Of a stretch of 64,000 bases of DNA, positions 38,401 through 49,900 are shown piece after piece. A program made the translations under genes and the position numbers. Below the pieces are notes generated by a model. The model did no database searches, was not told the origin of the DNA, and was given only the letters and a program-made list of their open reading frames with translations. Positions within the stretch are counted from its first letter, which is position 1. Every line of letters begins with the position of its first letter. The DNA is from Limnomonas spitsbergensis. Its lineage: Eukaryota > Chlorophyta > Chlorophyceae > Chlamydomonadales. The stretch covers positions 2,384,501 to 2,448,500 of the forward strand of contig JAYJMM010000032.1 in assembly GCA_037349105.1 (NCBI GenBank), written 5' to 3'.

Positions 38401-40382
38401 TGCAGATCCTGTCTGCAATATTTGTGTCCACTCAATCACGATGCTTGTGCGCTGTATGCATGCTGTCTGTTTCCAGCACAAACTTCAATCGCGGTACCGG
38501 GAGGTTATATAATTCATTTTCTTGCATAGTTTTCTTGCATGCATCTGGAATTGTGGTTGCAGGACTCAACCATCCAGTTTGCAACCACTAACCATGCACT
38601 AAAAGGGTCATTCCCAGGCCTCTGCTCTACAGTTGCTTGCCCATGGGGTCTCAGTTTTTCTTTTGTTGTATGTTCTAGAAATTTAGTGCCAAGACCAGTT
38701 TGTGGGCAACTGCCCCATCACTCCCATGCATGACATTATCTGCTCAGCGCTACTGTAAATATCTGCTTATGCTTTTTGCCGAGCATTAGACTGCCCAGGA
38801 ACCAGCTTTTCTTCACCTAGCGGACACCGTCCGCTGGGTTTTGTTTGGGTATCCTTTTTTTTACCGTTGCCCCTCCCCCGGCCTCCCTCTCTCAGGTGGT
38901 TGGTGCCGCTGCCGTGAACCTGCTGGGAGGCCCCGCCTGCACCATGCTCATGGGGCGCCCCGATGTGACCACTGCCGACGTCACCTCCGGACTCCCCAAC
39001 CACTGCGACCCGGCGCAGACGGGCATCAACCGATTCACGCTCATGGGGTTCCGTGACCCCCTGACCGCCCTCGTGGTCCTGTCTGGCGCGCACAACATCG
39101 GGCGCTCGCGGGTCACCAACAGCACCTGCAGCAGGGGAGTGGTGAGTAGGAGGGTGGCATGTGGGGGGCTGTAGGTTAAAATTACATTCCATCGGGCATG
39201 ATTTGTATTTATTTAATGATTTTAATGGCGCCAAACAATGGTCACAAACTCTGCATTTCCGACTGGCTGGACCAGGCATTGACAACCGAGGATTGGTATT
39301 TCATGAATCCCTCATCCTTAAACAATCTTAAATTTGAGTTCAGTTGGGTTAAGTTGCGTGGTAAAAAAACGATGAAATCCATTAGGATCGGGAAAATTGC
39401 CTCCCTTGAAGATGGTGATGACCCTTTTGATGAGCGAACAGGAATCCTCTTGCCCTCTTGTTAACAGCTACTACAGCACTGTTTTGCATAACCCACGTGG
39501 ATGACATCCCTGCAAACATATTTTTACAAATTCAAATTTAAATTGAAAGGCAGCTGTTGATAAACCAAAGATCTAGATCCTGCATCATGTTCTTTCCTCC
39601 ACAGTCCACTCCACACCCTACTTCTGCAGAATGCATTAACGGCGGCCCCACAGTCTTTTGACGGGCACTACTACACTGAGATTGTACAGCCCGGCGGCAG
39701 GAACGGCTGGTTCAGCAGTGACAACAACCTCTTTGACAGTCCGGCACCGGCAGCTACCGCGCGCACCACCGCCGCACTAATGCAGGTATGAACACAGTGG
39801 CTGTACTTTGAACAACAAAACCATTAAAACGACTCCCGGCAGGCTGACTGCTTGCACTAAAAGCAGGCTCTGATGTACAGTATATTTGCAGGGCATGCAA
39901 ATACTTGTACGTCATCCTTTCTGCCCTTCCCTCTAATTCCTCTTGTCCTGCCTGCTCCTGCTCCTGCTGCTTTGAGTGCTTTCAATCCCATTTCCCACCT
40001 GCCCCTGCTCCTGCTTCTACGGCTGCCTTAAATCCATTGTCCATCCTGCTCCTGCTCCTGCTGCTAATTTTAGGCTTTCTCGGACAACCACACCGCCTTC
40101 TTGGCTGCGTGGTGTCCTCAGTACAAGGAGATGTCTCTGTTGGGAGTTGACCTGTCGCTAGCGAGCGTCACCATTGCGGACGGCTTCACAGCGCCTGCAG
40201 TCACAGGGGGTGCTGGGGGCGGTGCTGGAGGGGGTGCTGGGGGTGGCGCTGCTGGCGGTGCTGGAGGGGGTGGCGGTGCTGGGGGAGGTGGCGGCGGCGG
40301 TGCTGGCGGTGCTGGCGGTGGCCCAGCTGGTGGTGGTGGTCGCCCTGGCGGGGGTGGTGGGGGCGGCCGAGGAAGATTTTAA
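35479..40382 (+). CDS. Secreted haem peroxidase with glycine-rich tail
   Basis: Eight exons: 35479-35565, 35923-35961, 36516-36658, 37076-37157, 37845-37910, 38896-39141, 39630-39785, 40074-40382 (1128 nt, 375 residues). The junction of exons 1 and 2 has an equal-phase alternative (35561/35916). The N-terminus is a signal peptide (basic start, then AWLAVAFVLGAA). Plant/fungal/bacterial-type peroxidase motifs follow. The distal site is LRMAFHDAGTY with R70 and H74, then ANGSI…GL, the helix ADIIQVVGAAAVNLLGGP and MGRPD. The proximal haem-ligand motif is VVLSGAHNIGRSR with H205, and FDGHYYTEI…SSDNNLF matches the distal end of the fold. Both catalytic histidines are intact. The enzyme should oxidise phenolic or similar donors with H2O2 outside the cell or in the wall. 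The last about 65 residues are almost pure Gly with Ala, ending GGRGRF, which may anchor it in the extracellular matrix. The class (II, III or hybrid) is undecided. Confidence 0.9.
36645..36900 (+). repeat. Decayed copy of the exon 3 donor region
   Basis: The donor block 'gacaagcaagggtgagcata' followed by 'gactatttactagttatgaa' (36649-36690) reappears as 'cttcagcaagggtatgcagca' and 'ttactagtcatgaattatga' at about 36844-36886. It is a junction duplication inside the peroxidase gene. Confidence 0.65.
37135..37265 (+). repeat. Decayed copy of the exon 4 donor region
   Basis: The exon 4 end 'ccccccttcatcaatgtgag' plus 'ttcctgctctta' (37143-37170) reappears as 'acaccccctacatcgatgtg' plus 'attttctgccctta' at about 37231-37264, separated by 'ccctaaac'-type words. 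Confidence 0.7.
37960..38085 (+). repeat. Two copies of a 70-bp block in intron 5
   Basis: 'tagctctgatcgtggatgca' followed by 'gatgcagtgcttgcgtcatg', and its variant 'tattcagtgtgtgtgtcgcg', occur head to tail just downstream of the exon 5 donor at 37911. The upstream genomic text 'atggaggcaggtgccgtgcatgcgccatg' (37937-37965) is a third, weaker copy. Confidence 0.6.
39950..40085 (+). repeat. Decayed copy of the exon 8 acceptor
   Basis: 'ctcctgctcctgctgctttg' with 'agtgctttcaat' (39954-39987) parallels the genuine acceptor 'ctcctgctcctgctgctaat' with 'tttaggctttctcg' (40050-40083). The first copy lacks a usable AG before the exon word. Confidence 0.6.
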
Positions 40383-41205
40383 GAATGGCTCCACCCTAGA
40401 GCCAGGCAGCCTGGCACCTGGCTGGTAGGTAATATGAGAAATCATGCATGCTGAATCTATGTCTGTACCGGTCAGGGACAAAGGATACGGAATATGGTAA
40501 TACGATATTGTACGACAGGATACGGGACTTTTGCCAAACGGGACAAAAGTGTGGACGTATCGATACAATACAGGACAATACTTATTTTTTTGGCCAAAAC
40601 GGCTTGTATCCTGTGTCCATGGTACCGGTCAGAGACACATTCACCAGTATGCAGTGAATTCATGATTAATTCATTCATGCACCTTCTTGAGGGCCAATGA
40701 TCAGAACATACGGTACTGTAAACCGGGACAGGCACTAAATACGCTAGGACAGCGAGCGAAAACGAGTGACCCCCCTGGGCAAGCAACTAACACACCACCA
40801 CTGAGCAGTAGCGTGGGAATGAACCCCATAGTGCAGAAGATTAGCCCCAGCCATAGAACATGACGTGGGTGCAAAAGAGTTCGGTTGGACGCCTCCTAGG
40901 AAAATTAAGAAGGAAAGGAGAAGATCTAAGTGAAATATAAGTATGTGTAAAAACTGTGTGATGCGTGAGCAACACTTCAATGAGATTAAGTGTTTAAAAA
41001 AAAGTGAAATGGGTGAGGCACTATGTGTTGTGTAACTGAAGTGAGTAAAGTGTTTAAAAATTGTGAACTGTGTTGTATAATCATTGAGATGAGTACCGGG
41101 TGTGACACTTCTGTAAGTGAGCGATTTCAATGTTGCATAAGTAATCTAGAAACAAAGATGAGACCAGAGAAAGGAATTGTGATAATCAAGGGGACAGTCT
41201 TCCCA
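40383..41205. other. Intergenic repeats 3' of the peroxidase gene
   Basis: 'taccggtcagggacaaagga' to 'tggtaccggtcagagacaca' (about 40464-40636) is a CGGTA/TACGG-rich unit with near-inverted ends. From 40720 to 41000 lies the second copy of the dispersed element of 31045-31450. A short AT-rich tail with 'gaaatgggtgaggcactatg' also matches both copies. Confidence 0.6.
40720..41000 (+). mobile_element. Dispersed element, second copy
   Basis: About 265 bp nearly identical to 31184-31448, sharing for example 'acactaaatacgctaggaca', 'gcagtagcgtgggaatgaac' and 'ttggacgcctcctaggaaaa', with a few substitutions and a small deletion near 40935. It lacks the TGACGTTACACC head present in the first copy. 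It ends just before the LINE-type ORF1. Confidence 0.75.
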
Positions 41206-42102
41206 TCAAGGACTGTAAGTCAAATCTCCCGCAAATTTCCCCCTTAACCTGACAAATGAGGTCAAAGCCACCTCCACCCCATCCACAAAGAGCCGAGCAA
41301 GCGTGAAAAACACCCTCAACTTCATTTCCTTGGCAAACTGGGACCTGGGCCAGAGCTCATGCCGTGCCGACAGCTCTGCAGGGGACATATCATCCCAGAT
41401 GGGGACACCCTTGCCTGCCAACTGAATCCTCATGTACACGATGCTCTCGGCCTCGCTGCGATTGTTCACGCGGAACTTGATCTTCCGCAATAACTTGCCG
41501 TTGGGATCCGGCTTGCCCATGCGGAAGGCACTCCTGACATTGATAGTGATGCCCATGAGCTTGCACACTGTCTCACAGACCTGAGCCGCACAGTCCTCCC
41601 CCAAACCACCCTCTGGTAGGCCGGATATGACAAAACTGGAATCCCAGCCGTCCTGCATGGCGGGCAGCGCAGTGCCGCTGGCACCCACGCTGTTGCCAGC
41701 CCCGCATGATGGTGCAGCCGCCGGGGCTGCTGCTTGCCGCTCTGTGTTTTTGTTTCTTCTGATGTTGTCGCCGCTGGATCGTTCAGTCTCTGCTGTGAGT
41801 GTTGTTCCTGCTGTTGTTGCTGTTAGTGCTGCTGCTGCTGTCTCCATCTTCTTCATGTCTGCCTTCACATCGGCTTGCTCCCTCTGCATCGCTGCTACCT
41901 CGCCATCCCTGCCGTTGAGGACGCTCAAGCCAGCCTTCAGTTTTGCCACATCATCACGAATGATCAGAAAAGATGGCTCGGCGACATTCTTCACCCACGT
42001 AGCAACCATTAGTAGTCCCCTTGCTGCCCAGTGTCCATTGGGAATGTATAAATTCTGCTCTAAGGCCTCACAAGTCAAAGTACTGAGTTCCCCGGAGTGC
42101 AC
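41206..42102 (-). mobile_element. LINE (L1-like) ORF1 protein, isolated
   Basis: A single open frame of 298 residues on minus, with stop codon at 41206-41208. The N-terminal third has a coiled-coil region (about 60-95, VAAMQREQADVKADMKKMET) and an Ala/Thr-rich hinge. The C-terminal half has the RRM-like organisation of L1-type ORF1 proteins: SFVISGLPEGG, a helix ending in CKLMGI, AFRMGKPDPNGKLLRKIKF, a helix with SEAESIVYMR, WDDMSPAELSARHELWP and LRVFFTLARLFVDGVEV. These proteins bind the element RNA. No reverse transcriptase or endonuclease frame follows downstream on minus, where repeat 40720-41000 begins instead. So this is a fragment of an element, though the frame itself is intact. Confidence 0.75.
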
Positions 42103-43965
42103 ACTATCGATATGTAGCTACGGTATATGCATCGTTGAATACCGGTACATACATCACCCACTGCATGCATGCATCAAGTTACTGCCTAACTTAGGTAGTG
42201 CTGCTGAAGCACCTGGGCATGATTACAATTCTACCGGTGTGAATGGAATTTTGCATGTGTTCGTCTTAAGACGGGACTCCCAGAACCATGTATTGATGTA
42301 CGGCAGGGTAACCCGGTACGGAAACACGGTACGGGAATACGGTGCGGTACGGTACGGATACGGTACGGACAAAAGGGACGGTACGGTAGGCCAATACGGT
42401 CCAAGATTTTCCCCATTTTCAAGGCTCAGAACAGCAGGATCCACACATAGAAAGACATGCATGCAACACTCACATGACTGTTTGATCCCATGCACATCCT
42501 GACATACTGCATGGCTGCATGACAGTCCCCATGCAATTTTTGCATGGCCCCCAAATAACCACCAAGGATCTCCATGCATGCATGCAGATTTACCAGGCTG
42601 ACATGATAGGAGAAAATATGATCATTGATGCAATCCCAAACTCCTTACAGATCGCCATTACAATGTTCCAACATGCCATTCAGCATTTCTGTAATTCAGC
42701 TAGTCCATATAAACGCTACCCACCAGCATGGCACATGAAATTTTACATGTATGAATATAGCAATAGAAACAAGAGGCCTCAGAATCACCTTGCATAGTTG
42801 CTGAGTTGCATGGCATGCATGGAAATCACTTCGTAAGGAGACACGGAGCTCCTGTGTCTTGCCTCCCTCCTGGGAGTCCTGGACTCATGGGCTCCTACTC
42901 CTCCTGGCCTCCTGCCCTCCTCCCTCTATGCAGCTTTGGATTGTGACTTGGTGCCAAGTTCTGTCTTATTGCCACTAGGTTTTGGGTTAGACTTGTACTT
43001 TCACGAGCAACGAATGCCTCTTTACCACTGGAAGCGAGCGAGCTTACGTAGATTTTGATGCCCTGGATGTGTGGACTGTGGACGGTGTGGATTTGCCAGA
43101 CGAGGGAGACGATCACACGTCATCACTGCAATATGCCTGTATCACCCGTCCTGACGTCTTACACGCCGCAACTTGTCCTGTTATGCCCGCGAGGTGATTG
43201 GTAAATCGCGTAGTGTTGACGATCATATAATTACAAAATTTGTATCGCCCACGCTTGGCCGGGCCAGCCTTCGATGACGGCTGCAAAATCCAATGCGAAT
43301 CAGCCGTGTACGCTGCATTCCTGTTCTCAGCGCTACCTCCATCGCTCTCATGCAGTCATGCAGTGCAGGAAATGGCGACCGTACTTGGCCGTGTTGCAAA
43401 CGGTACGGTACGGTACGGATACGGTACGGGATTTTAGGCCAATACGGCCCGTACTGGGTAACCCTGATGTACGGTATCATGTACGAGGACATGGCTGAGG
43501 CACTGTGCAATCTGCGGAGAGACTGTCATCGCCCTGTTTGCACTGCTTGGCCCTCCGATACAAGGACTCAGTGAGGGTGCAAACGCGCTGTAATAACACT
43601 TGTGCAGTGTTGGTGAGGGCATGGATCCCGATCAGATTTCACAACTTGGGTCCGTTCCTATCTACCCGGCATCAAGACATCGGGCTTGATTTTACGTTAC
43701 ATCAATGCAGATTCAATGACCTTATACACGCTCTCGCTGTCCCATAGAGAACCCTAGGCGCCCTGTCCAGTTGGGGGTCTTGGTGGGGTACGTACGTACC
43801 GGTTGAGGATTGCGAATATTGCCTTGAACTTGGATAAAATGGCCCAAACCCTACCCTGCCAGTGACATGTGAGGGCACGCGGTCTCGGTTTTGTAACATA
43901 GTCACCTTAGCCATACACACCTCTCCGGCACGCTCGGCTGCGTCCCCTTATTTCATTCGCCAATA
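42103..43965. other. Intergenic region upstream of the plastid S1 gene
   Basis: Holds two related TACGG-rich blocks in opposite order: 42293-42410 ('gatgtacggcagggtaaccc' then 'ggtacggtacggatacggta') and 43395-43475 ('ggtacggtacggatacggta' then 'gggtaaccctgatgtacgg'). It also has ATGCATG-rich words (42510-42600, 42800-42830). The last 200 bp before 43966 should include the S1 promoter. No clear TATA box was seen. Confidence 0.55.
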
Positions 43966-46900
43966 ATGCAGGCGGCTAGGTTGCTGAACCGTTCAAGGGC
44001 GTTCATGCCCGCGAGCCACAAGAGGTCGACACTCGCCCGTACCCATCTGCCCTTCCGCAATACGAAGCTACGCATTGCAGCCACTGATGAGCAGACCGAT
44101 GCGTTCGAATCGCCACAGGAGGAAACAGTCGGTCTTGCTAGCCAGCCGACAAGGCGTTCGCTGCCCGAAGTGGACCCCGAGCTTGCACGCGAGCTTGAGC
44201 TGGATGAGCTTGACTCTGTCCAGGTGCAACTTTTGAATTGGATGATGTTGGGCGAGGAGGAGCAGGAGGAGGATTTGGATGAGATGGTCGACTACGACGA
44301 GTTCGGCGATGAGGAGTACGAGGAGATGTTTGAGGAAGTCCAGGAGCTGTTCTTGAGCTCCGACGTGGAGCTCAAGGTTGGAGACAAGGTTGTCGGTACC
44401 ATCTACGAGGTTGATGAGGACGGTGCTTACGTGGAGATCGGTCAGAAGTATTCTGGATTCGTGCCTCTGTCGGAATGCTCGTTTGCAAAGCTCAAAACGG
44501 TGGGTTAAAATCGCGCTTACTCGGCCCATCATTGCATGAGTATCATTTTGTGTATCGGTTGCTTGTGTGTCCCTGACAGTGCGGATCCTAACCCTGCCCA
44601 TCTCTGCATCGCCTGCCCAATCGACACAGCCTCTGGAGGTCCTGCGAGTTGGCATGAAGAGGGAGTTCTTAGTCGTTGAAGATGACTCGAGTGATTTTGG
44701 CTCAGTGATCCTCAGCTTGGCAGCTAACGAGGTGCGAAGGCGCAGGGAGTTTAGCATCGCAAGCTGGTGTGGGGGTGGCAGTCAGTTTCCACGCTTCCAA
44801 TCAAGTTTGAGGTCGACATGAAGGATCTATGGCATCCATCATAGCAGCAATTGAAGCGATGCAGTCCTCCTGGTCCTATCTCGGAACCCGCAACTTGAGC
44901 CGCGGTCCAACTTGCTGGCTAGCGAATGGAAAATGATGCCTTATGTGCAAGAACGCTACAGATGCTGAAGAATTTCACATGCGACTAGAAAACTCGCATG
45001 CTGATGTGGCATGCGGTTTAAAACGCTGCCTCCTGACCCTCCCGTCCGTCTCGCCAGGCCTCAACCTTCTGGCAGCGAATGAGGCAGCTCCAAGAGGAGA
45101 ACATGACCGTGCAGGTCAAGGTCGAGGGCGCCAACAGGGGTGGCCTGGTTGTCCGGTACGGAATCTACGAAGGTTTCACCCCCGTCAGCCAGTTCGGATC
45201 CGTGAGTGCCAGATGCCCTAAGACGGTTGGGCGTTTCGATGATCCTGGCACGCAAGCAGCCTGCTGCCGCTGCGATAGCCAGGCAGGATGTAGCAGCTTG
45301 CCCATCTGAGCAGGTAGTCTAGCGGCGGTTTCGGCTGTGGCATGCATGGCGGCTGTCCTGTCGCTGGTTCATGGACCCTCGTGGCGCTGGACTAGAATGC
45401 AGCTGACTTATTGGGCGCTTTTGGCTACAGGGCAGCTGGATGCATGGCAGCCCTTTGAGGCTTGGGACGGCCAGGACACAGCCTAGTTGCATGCCATGTC
45501 CTAGGCAATGCATGCCCACTGCAGCAGCCCATGCCCTCAGCCTGGCTGAAGGTTAAGCCAGAAGGGAGAAGCGTGCAGCAGCTGTCCTCTTGGAGGACAT
45601 GGGCTGCCATGTCCATTCGCTCCCGATCACGAATCGGGTCCCACTCATCCGGATCCTCTATGGGATCTCAATTTGGGATGCCCCTCTCACTGTTGTATAA
45701 TATATTTGAAGTGCTGATTTCCCCTATTGTTGCGACCCTGTTGCGAGCAGCAAATCAGCCCGGAGGCGATGGAGGACCTTATTGGGAGCGAATTGGCCGT
45801 CAAGTTCCTGGAGGTGGACGAGGTAAGGAACACGGCCTCAGTTGCTGGGAGGAACCATGGATCTATTGTGAGAGAGCTCTGTTGAGGGTGTGGGGCCAGC
45901 AGAGTTGAGGCTGATAGGGTTCAGGGTTTAGGAATGGCTGAGCCTGCCTGGGTTCAGGGTTGGCAAGGTATGCTTTTGTGGACGCATGGGTGAGGAAGCC
46001 TGGGATGCATGGGTCTGTACGGGAAAGCCGCAATTCCAGCATGCGGCAGCCGGGGTGGGGCAAGAGACGCTGTTTTATGCTTTTCGTAGTGAGGAGGCGC
46101 ATGCATGCGTGTCCTGGTGTGGTGGAATTGTGTGAACGGGTGTGTCTGGGTGCAGGGCGCAGCGACAGTCAGATGTGGCTTCAGCTCTATGACCTGTCAT
46201 GTTTCAATAATGATTTGTGTTGAAAGAAAACATGACCATCGTTTTGCTTTATGGGCGCTGGGCCCTGACGGAAGGTATCAAACATGCCGTCAATTTTGAA
46301 ATGTTGGAAGACTGGCCCCACGTGGCTTATTCAAATATACCGTCTGCTGCTTTGGCCTCACCCTGTCATTCGAATTGCACGCGGCCTTCAGGACAAGGAG
46401 CGCCTGGTTTTCAGCAACAAGCGGGTGCAGGGAGCATCCACCGCGGACTTGCAGGGATACAAAGTGAGAGCCAGAGATGAAAACCCTGAAATAGCCAAGG
46501 AGCCAGGGATGAAAACCCTGGAAATAGCCAGGGAGCTCAGGATAAAACCCCTGAAAATAGCCAGGGAGTCAGAGATGAAAACCCCCTAAATAGCCAGGGT
46601 GTCAGAGATGAAAACCCCCCAAATAGCCAGGGTGTCAGGGATGAAAACCCCCTAAATAGCCAGGGAGTCAGGGATGAAACCCCCTAAATAGCCAGGGAGT
46701 CAGAGATGAAAACCCCCCAAATAGCCAGGGAGTCAGAGATGAAAACCCCCTGAATAGCCAGGGAGTCAGAGATGAAAACCCCCTATATAGCCAGGGTGTC
46801 AGGGATGAAAACCCCCTAAATAGCCAGGGAGTCAGAGATGAAAACCCCCTGAATAGCTAGGGAGTCAGGGATGAAAACCCCCTAAATAGCCAGGGTGTCA

Positions 46901-49900
46901 GAGATGAAAACCCCCTAAATAGCAAGGGTGTCAGGGATGAAAACCCCCTAAATAGCCAGGGTGTCAGAGATAAAACCCCCTAAATAGCCAGGGAGTCAGG
47001 GATGAAAACCCCCTAAATAGCCAGGGAGTCAGAGATGAAAACCCCCTAAATAGCCAGGGAGTCAGAGATGAAAACCCCCTAAATAGCCAGGGTGTCAGGG
47101 ATGAAAACCTTCTAAATAGCCAGGGTGTCAGGGATGAAAACCCCCTAAATATCCAGGGAGTCAGGGATGAAAACCCCCTAAATAGCCAGGGTGTCAGGGA
47201 TGAAAACCCCCTAAATAGCCAGGGAGTCAGAGATGAAAACCCCCTAAATAGCCAGGGTGTCTGGGATGAAAACCCCCTAAATAGCCAGGGTGTCAGGGAT
47301 GAAAACCCCTTGAATAGCCAGGGTGTCAGGGATGAAAACCCCCTAAATAGCCAGGGTGTCAGGGATGAAAACCCCCTAAATAGCCAGGGAGTCAGAGATG
47401 AAAACCCCCTAAATAGCCAGGGTGTCAGGGATGAAAACCCCCTAAATAGCCAGGGAGTCAGAGATGAAAACCCCCTAAAAAGCCAGGGTGTCAGGGATGA
47501 AAACCCCCTAAATAGCCAGGGAGTCAGAGATGAAAACCCCCTAAAAAGCCAGGGTGTCAGGGATGAAAACCCCTTAAGTAGCCAGGGAGTCAGAGATGAA
47601 AACCCTGAAATAGCCAGGGTGTCAGGGATGAAAACCCCCTAAAAAGCCAGGGTGTCAGGGATGAAAACCCTAAAAAACCAGGGAGTCAGGGATGAAAACC
47701 CCCTAAATAGCCAGGGAGTCAGGGATGAAAACCCCCTAAATAGCCAGGGTGTCAGGGATGAAAACCCCCTAAATAGCCAGGGTGTCAGGAATGAAAACCC
47801 CCTAAATAGCCAGGGTGTCAGGGATGAAAACCCCCTAAATAGCCAGGGTGTCAGGGATGAAAACCCCCTAAATAGCCAGGGTGTCAGGGATGAAAACCCC
47901 CTAAATAGCCAGGGTGTCAGGGATGAAAACCCCCTGAATAGCCAGGGTGTCAGGGATGAAAACCCCCTAAATAGCCAGGGTGTCAGGGATGAAAACCCCC
48001 TAAATAGCCAGGGTGTCAGGGATGAAAACCCCCTAAATAGCCAGGGAGTCAGAGATGAAAACCCCCCAAATAGCCAGGGAGTCAGAGATGAAAACCCCCT
48101 GAATAGCCAGGGAGTCAGAGATGAAAACCCCCTATATAGCCAGGGTGTCAGGGATGAAAACCCCCTAAATAGCCAGGGAGCCAGAGATGAAAACCCCCTG
48201 AATAGCTAGTGAGTCAGTGATGAAAACCCCCTAAATAGCCAGGGAGTCAGAGATGAAAACCCCCTAAATAGCAAGGGTGTCAGGGATGAAAACCCCCTAA
48301 ATAGCCAGGGTGTCAGAGATAAAACCCCCTAAATAGCCAGGGAGTCAGGGATGAAAACCCCCTAAAAAGCCAGGGTGTCAGGGATGAAAACCCCCTAAAT
48401 AGCCAGGGAGTCAGAGATGAAAACCCCCTAAATAGCCAGGGTGTCAGGGATGAAAACCCCCTAAATAGCCAGGGAGTCAGAGATGAAAACCCCCTGAATA
48501 GCCAGGGTGTCAGGGATGAAAACCCCTTGAATAGCCAGGGTGTCAGGGATGAAAACCCCCTAAATATCCAGGGAGTCAGAGATGAAAACCCCCTAAATAG
48601 CCAGGGTGTCAGAGATGAAAACCCCCTAAATAGCCAGGGAGTCAGAGATGAAAACCCCCTCAATAGCCAGGGTGTCTGGGATGAAAACCCCCTAAATAGC
48701 CAGGGTGTCAGGGATGAAAACCCCTTGAATAGCCAGGGTGTCAGGGATGAAAACCCCCTAAATAGCCAGGGTGTCAGGGATGAAAACCCCCTAAATCGCC
48801 AGGGTGTCTGGGATGAAAACCCCCTAAATAGCCAGGGAGTCAGAGATGAAAACCCCCTACATAGCCAGGGTGTCTGGGATGAAAACCCCCTAAATAGCCA
48901 GGGTGTCAGGGATGAAAACCCCTTGAATAGCCAGGGTGTCAGGGATGAAAACCCCCTAAATAGCCAGGGTGTCAGGGATGAAAACCCCCTAAATAGCCAG
49001 GGAGTCAGAGATGAAAACCCCCTAAATAGCCAGGGTGTCAGGGATGAAAACCCCCTAAGTAGCCAGGGAGTCAGAGATGAAAACCCCCTAAAAAGCCAGG
49101 GTGTCAGGGATGAAAACCCCCTAAGTAGCCAGGGAGTCAGAGATGAAAACCCTGAAATAGCCAGGGTGTCAGGGATGAAAACCCCCTAAATAGCCAGGGT
49201 GTCAGGGATAAAAACCCCCTAAAAAGCCAGGGTGTCAGGGATGAAAACCCTAAAAAACCAGGGAGTCAGGGATGAAAACCCCCTAAATAGCCAGGGAGTC
49301 AGGGATGAAAACCCCTTGAATAGCCAGGGTGTCAGGGATGAAAACCCCCTAAATAGCCAGGGTGTCAGGAATGAAAACCCCCTAAATAGCCAGGGTGTCA
49401 GGGATGAAAACCCCCTAAATAGCCAGGGTGTCAGGGATGAAAACCCCCTAAATAGCCAGGGTGTCAGGGATGAAAACCCCCTAAATAGCCAGGGAGTCAG
49501 AGATGAAAACCCCCTAAATAGCCAGGGTGTCAGGGATGAAAACCCCCTAAAAAGCCAGGGTGTTAGGGATGAAAACCCCTTAAGTAGCCAGGGAGCCAGA
49601 GATGAAAACCCCCTCAATAGCCAGGGAGTCAGAGATGAAAACCCCCTAAATAGCCAGGGAGTCAGAGATGAAAACCCCCTGAATAGCCAGGGAGTCAGAG
49701 ATGAAAACCCTCTAAATAGCCAGGGAGTCAGGGATGAAAACCCTCTAAATAGCCAGGGAGTCAGAGATGAAAACCCCCTAAATAGCCAGGGAGTCAGGGA
49801 TGAAAACCCCCTAAATAGCCAGGGAGTCAGAGATGAAAACCCCCTGAATAGCCAGGGAGTCAGAGATGAAAACCCTCTAAATAGCCAGGGAGTCAGGGAT

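Noticed and set aside
41627..42502. 291-codon plus-strand frame
   Set aside because: It is the shadow of the LINE-type ORF1 on the minus strand, which has recognisable motifs. This frame has none.
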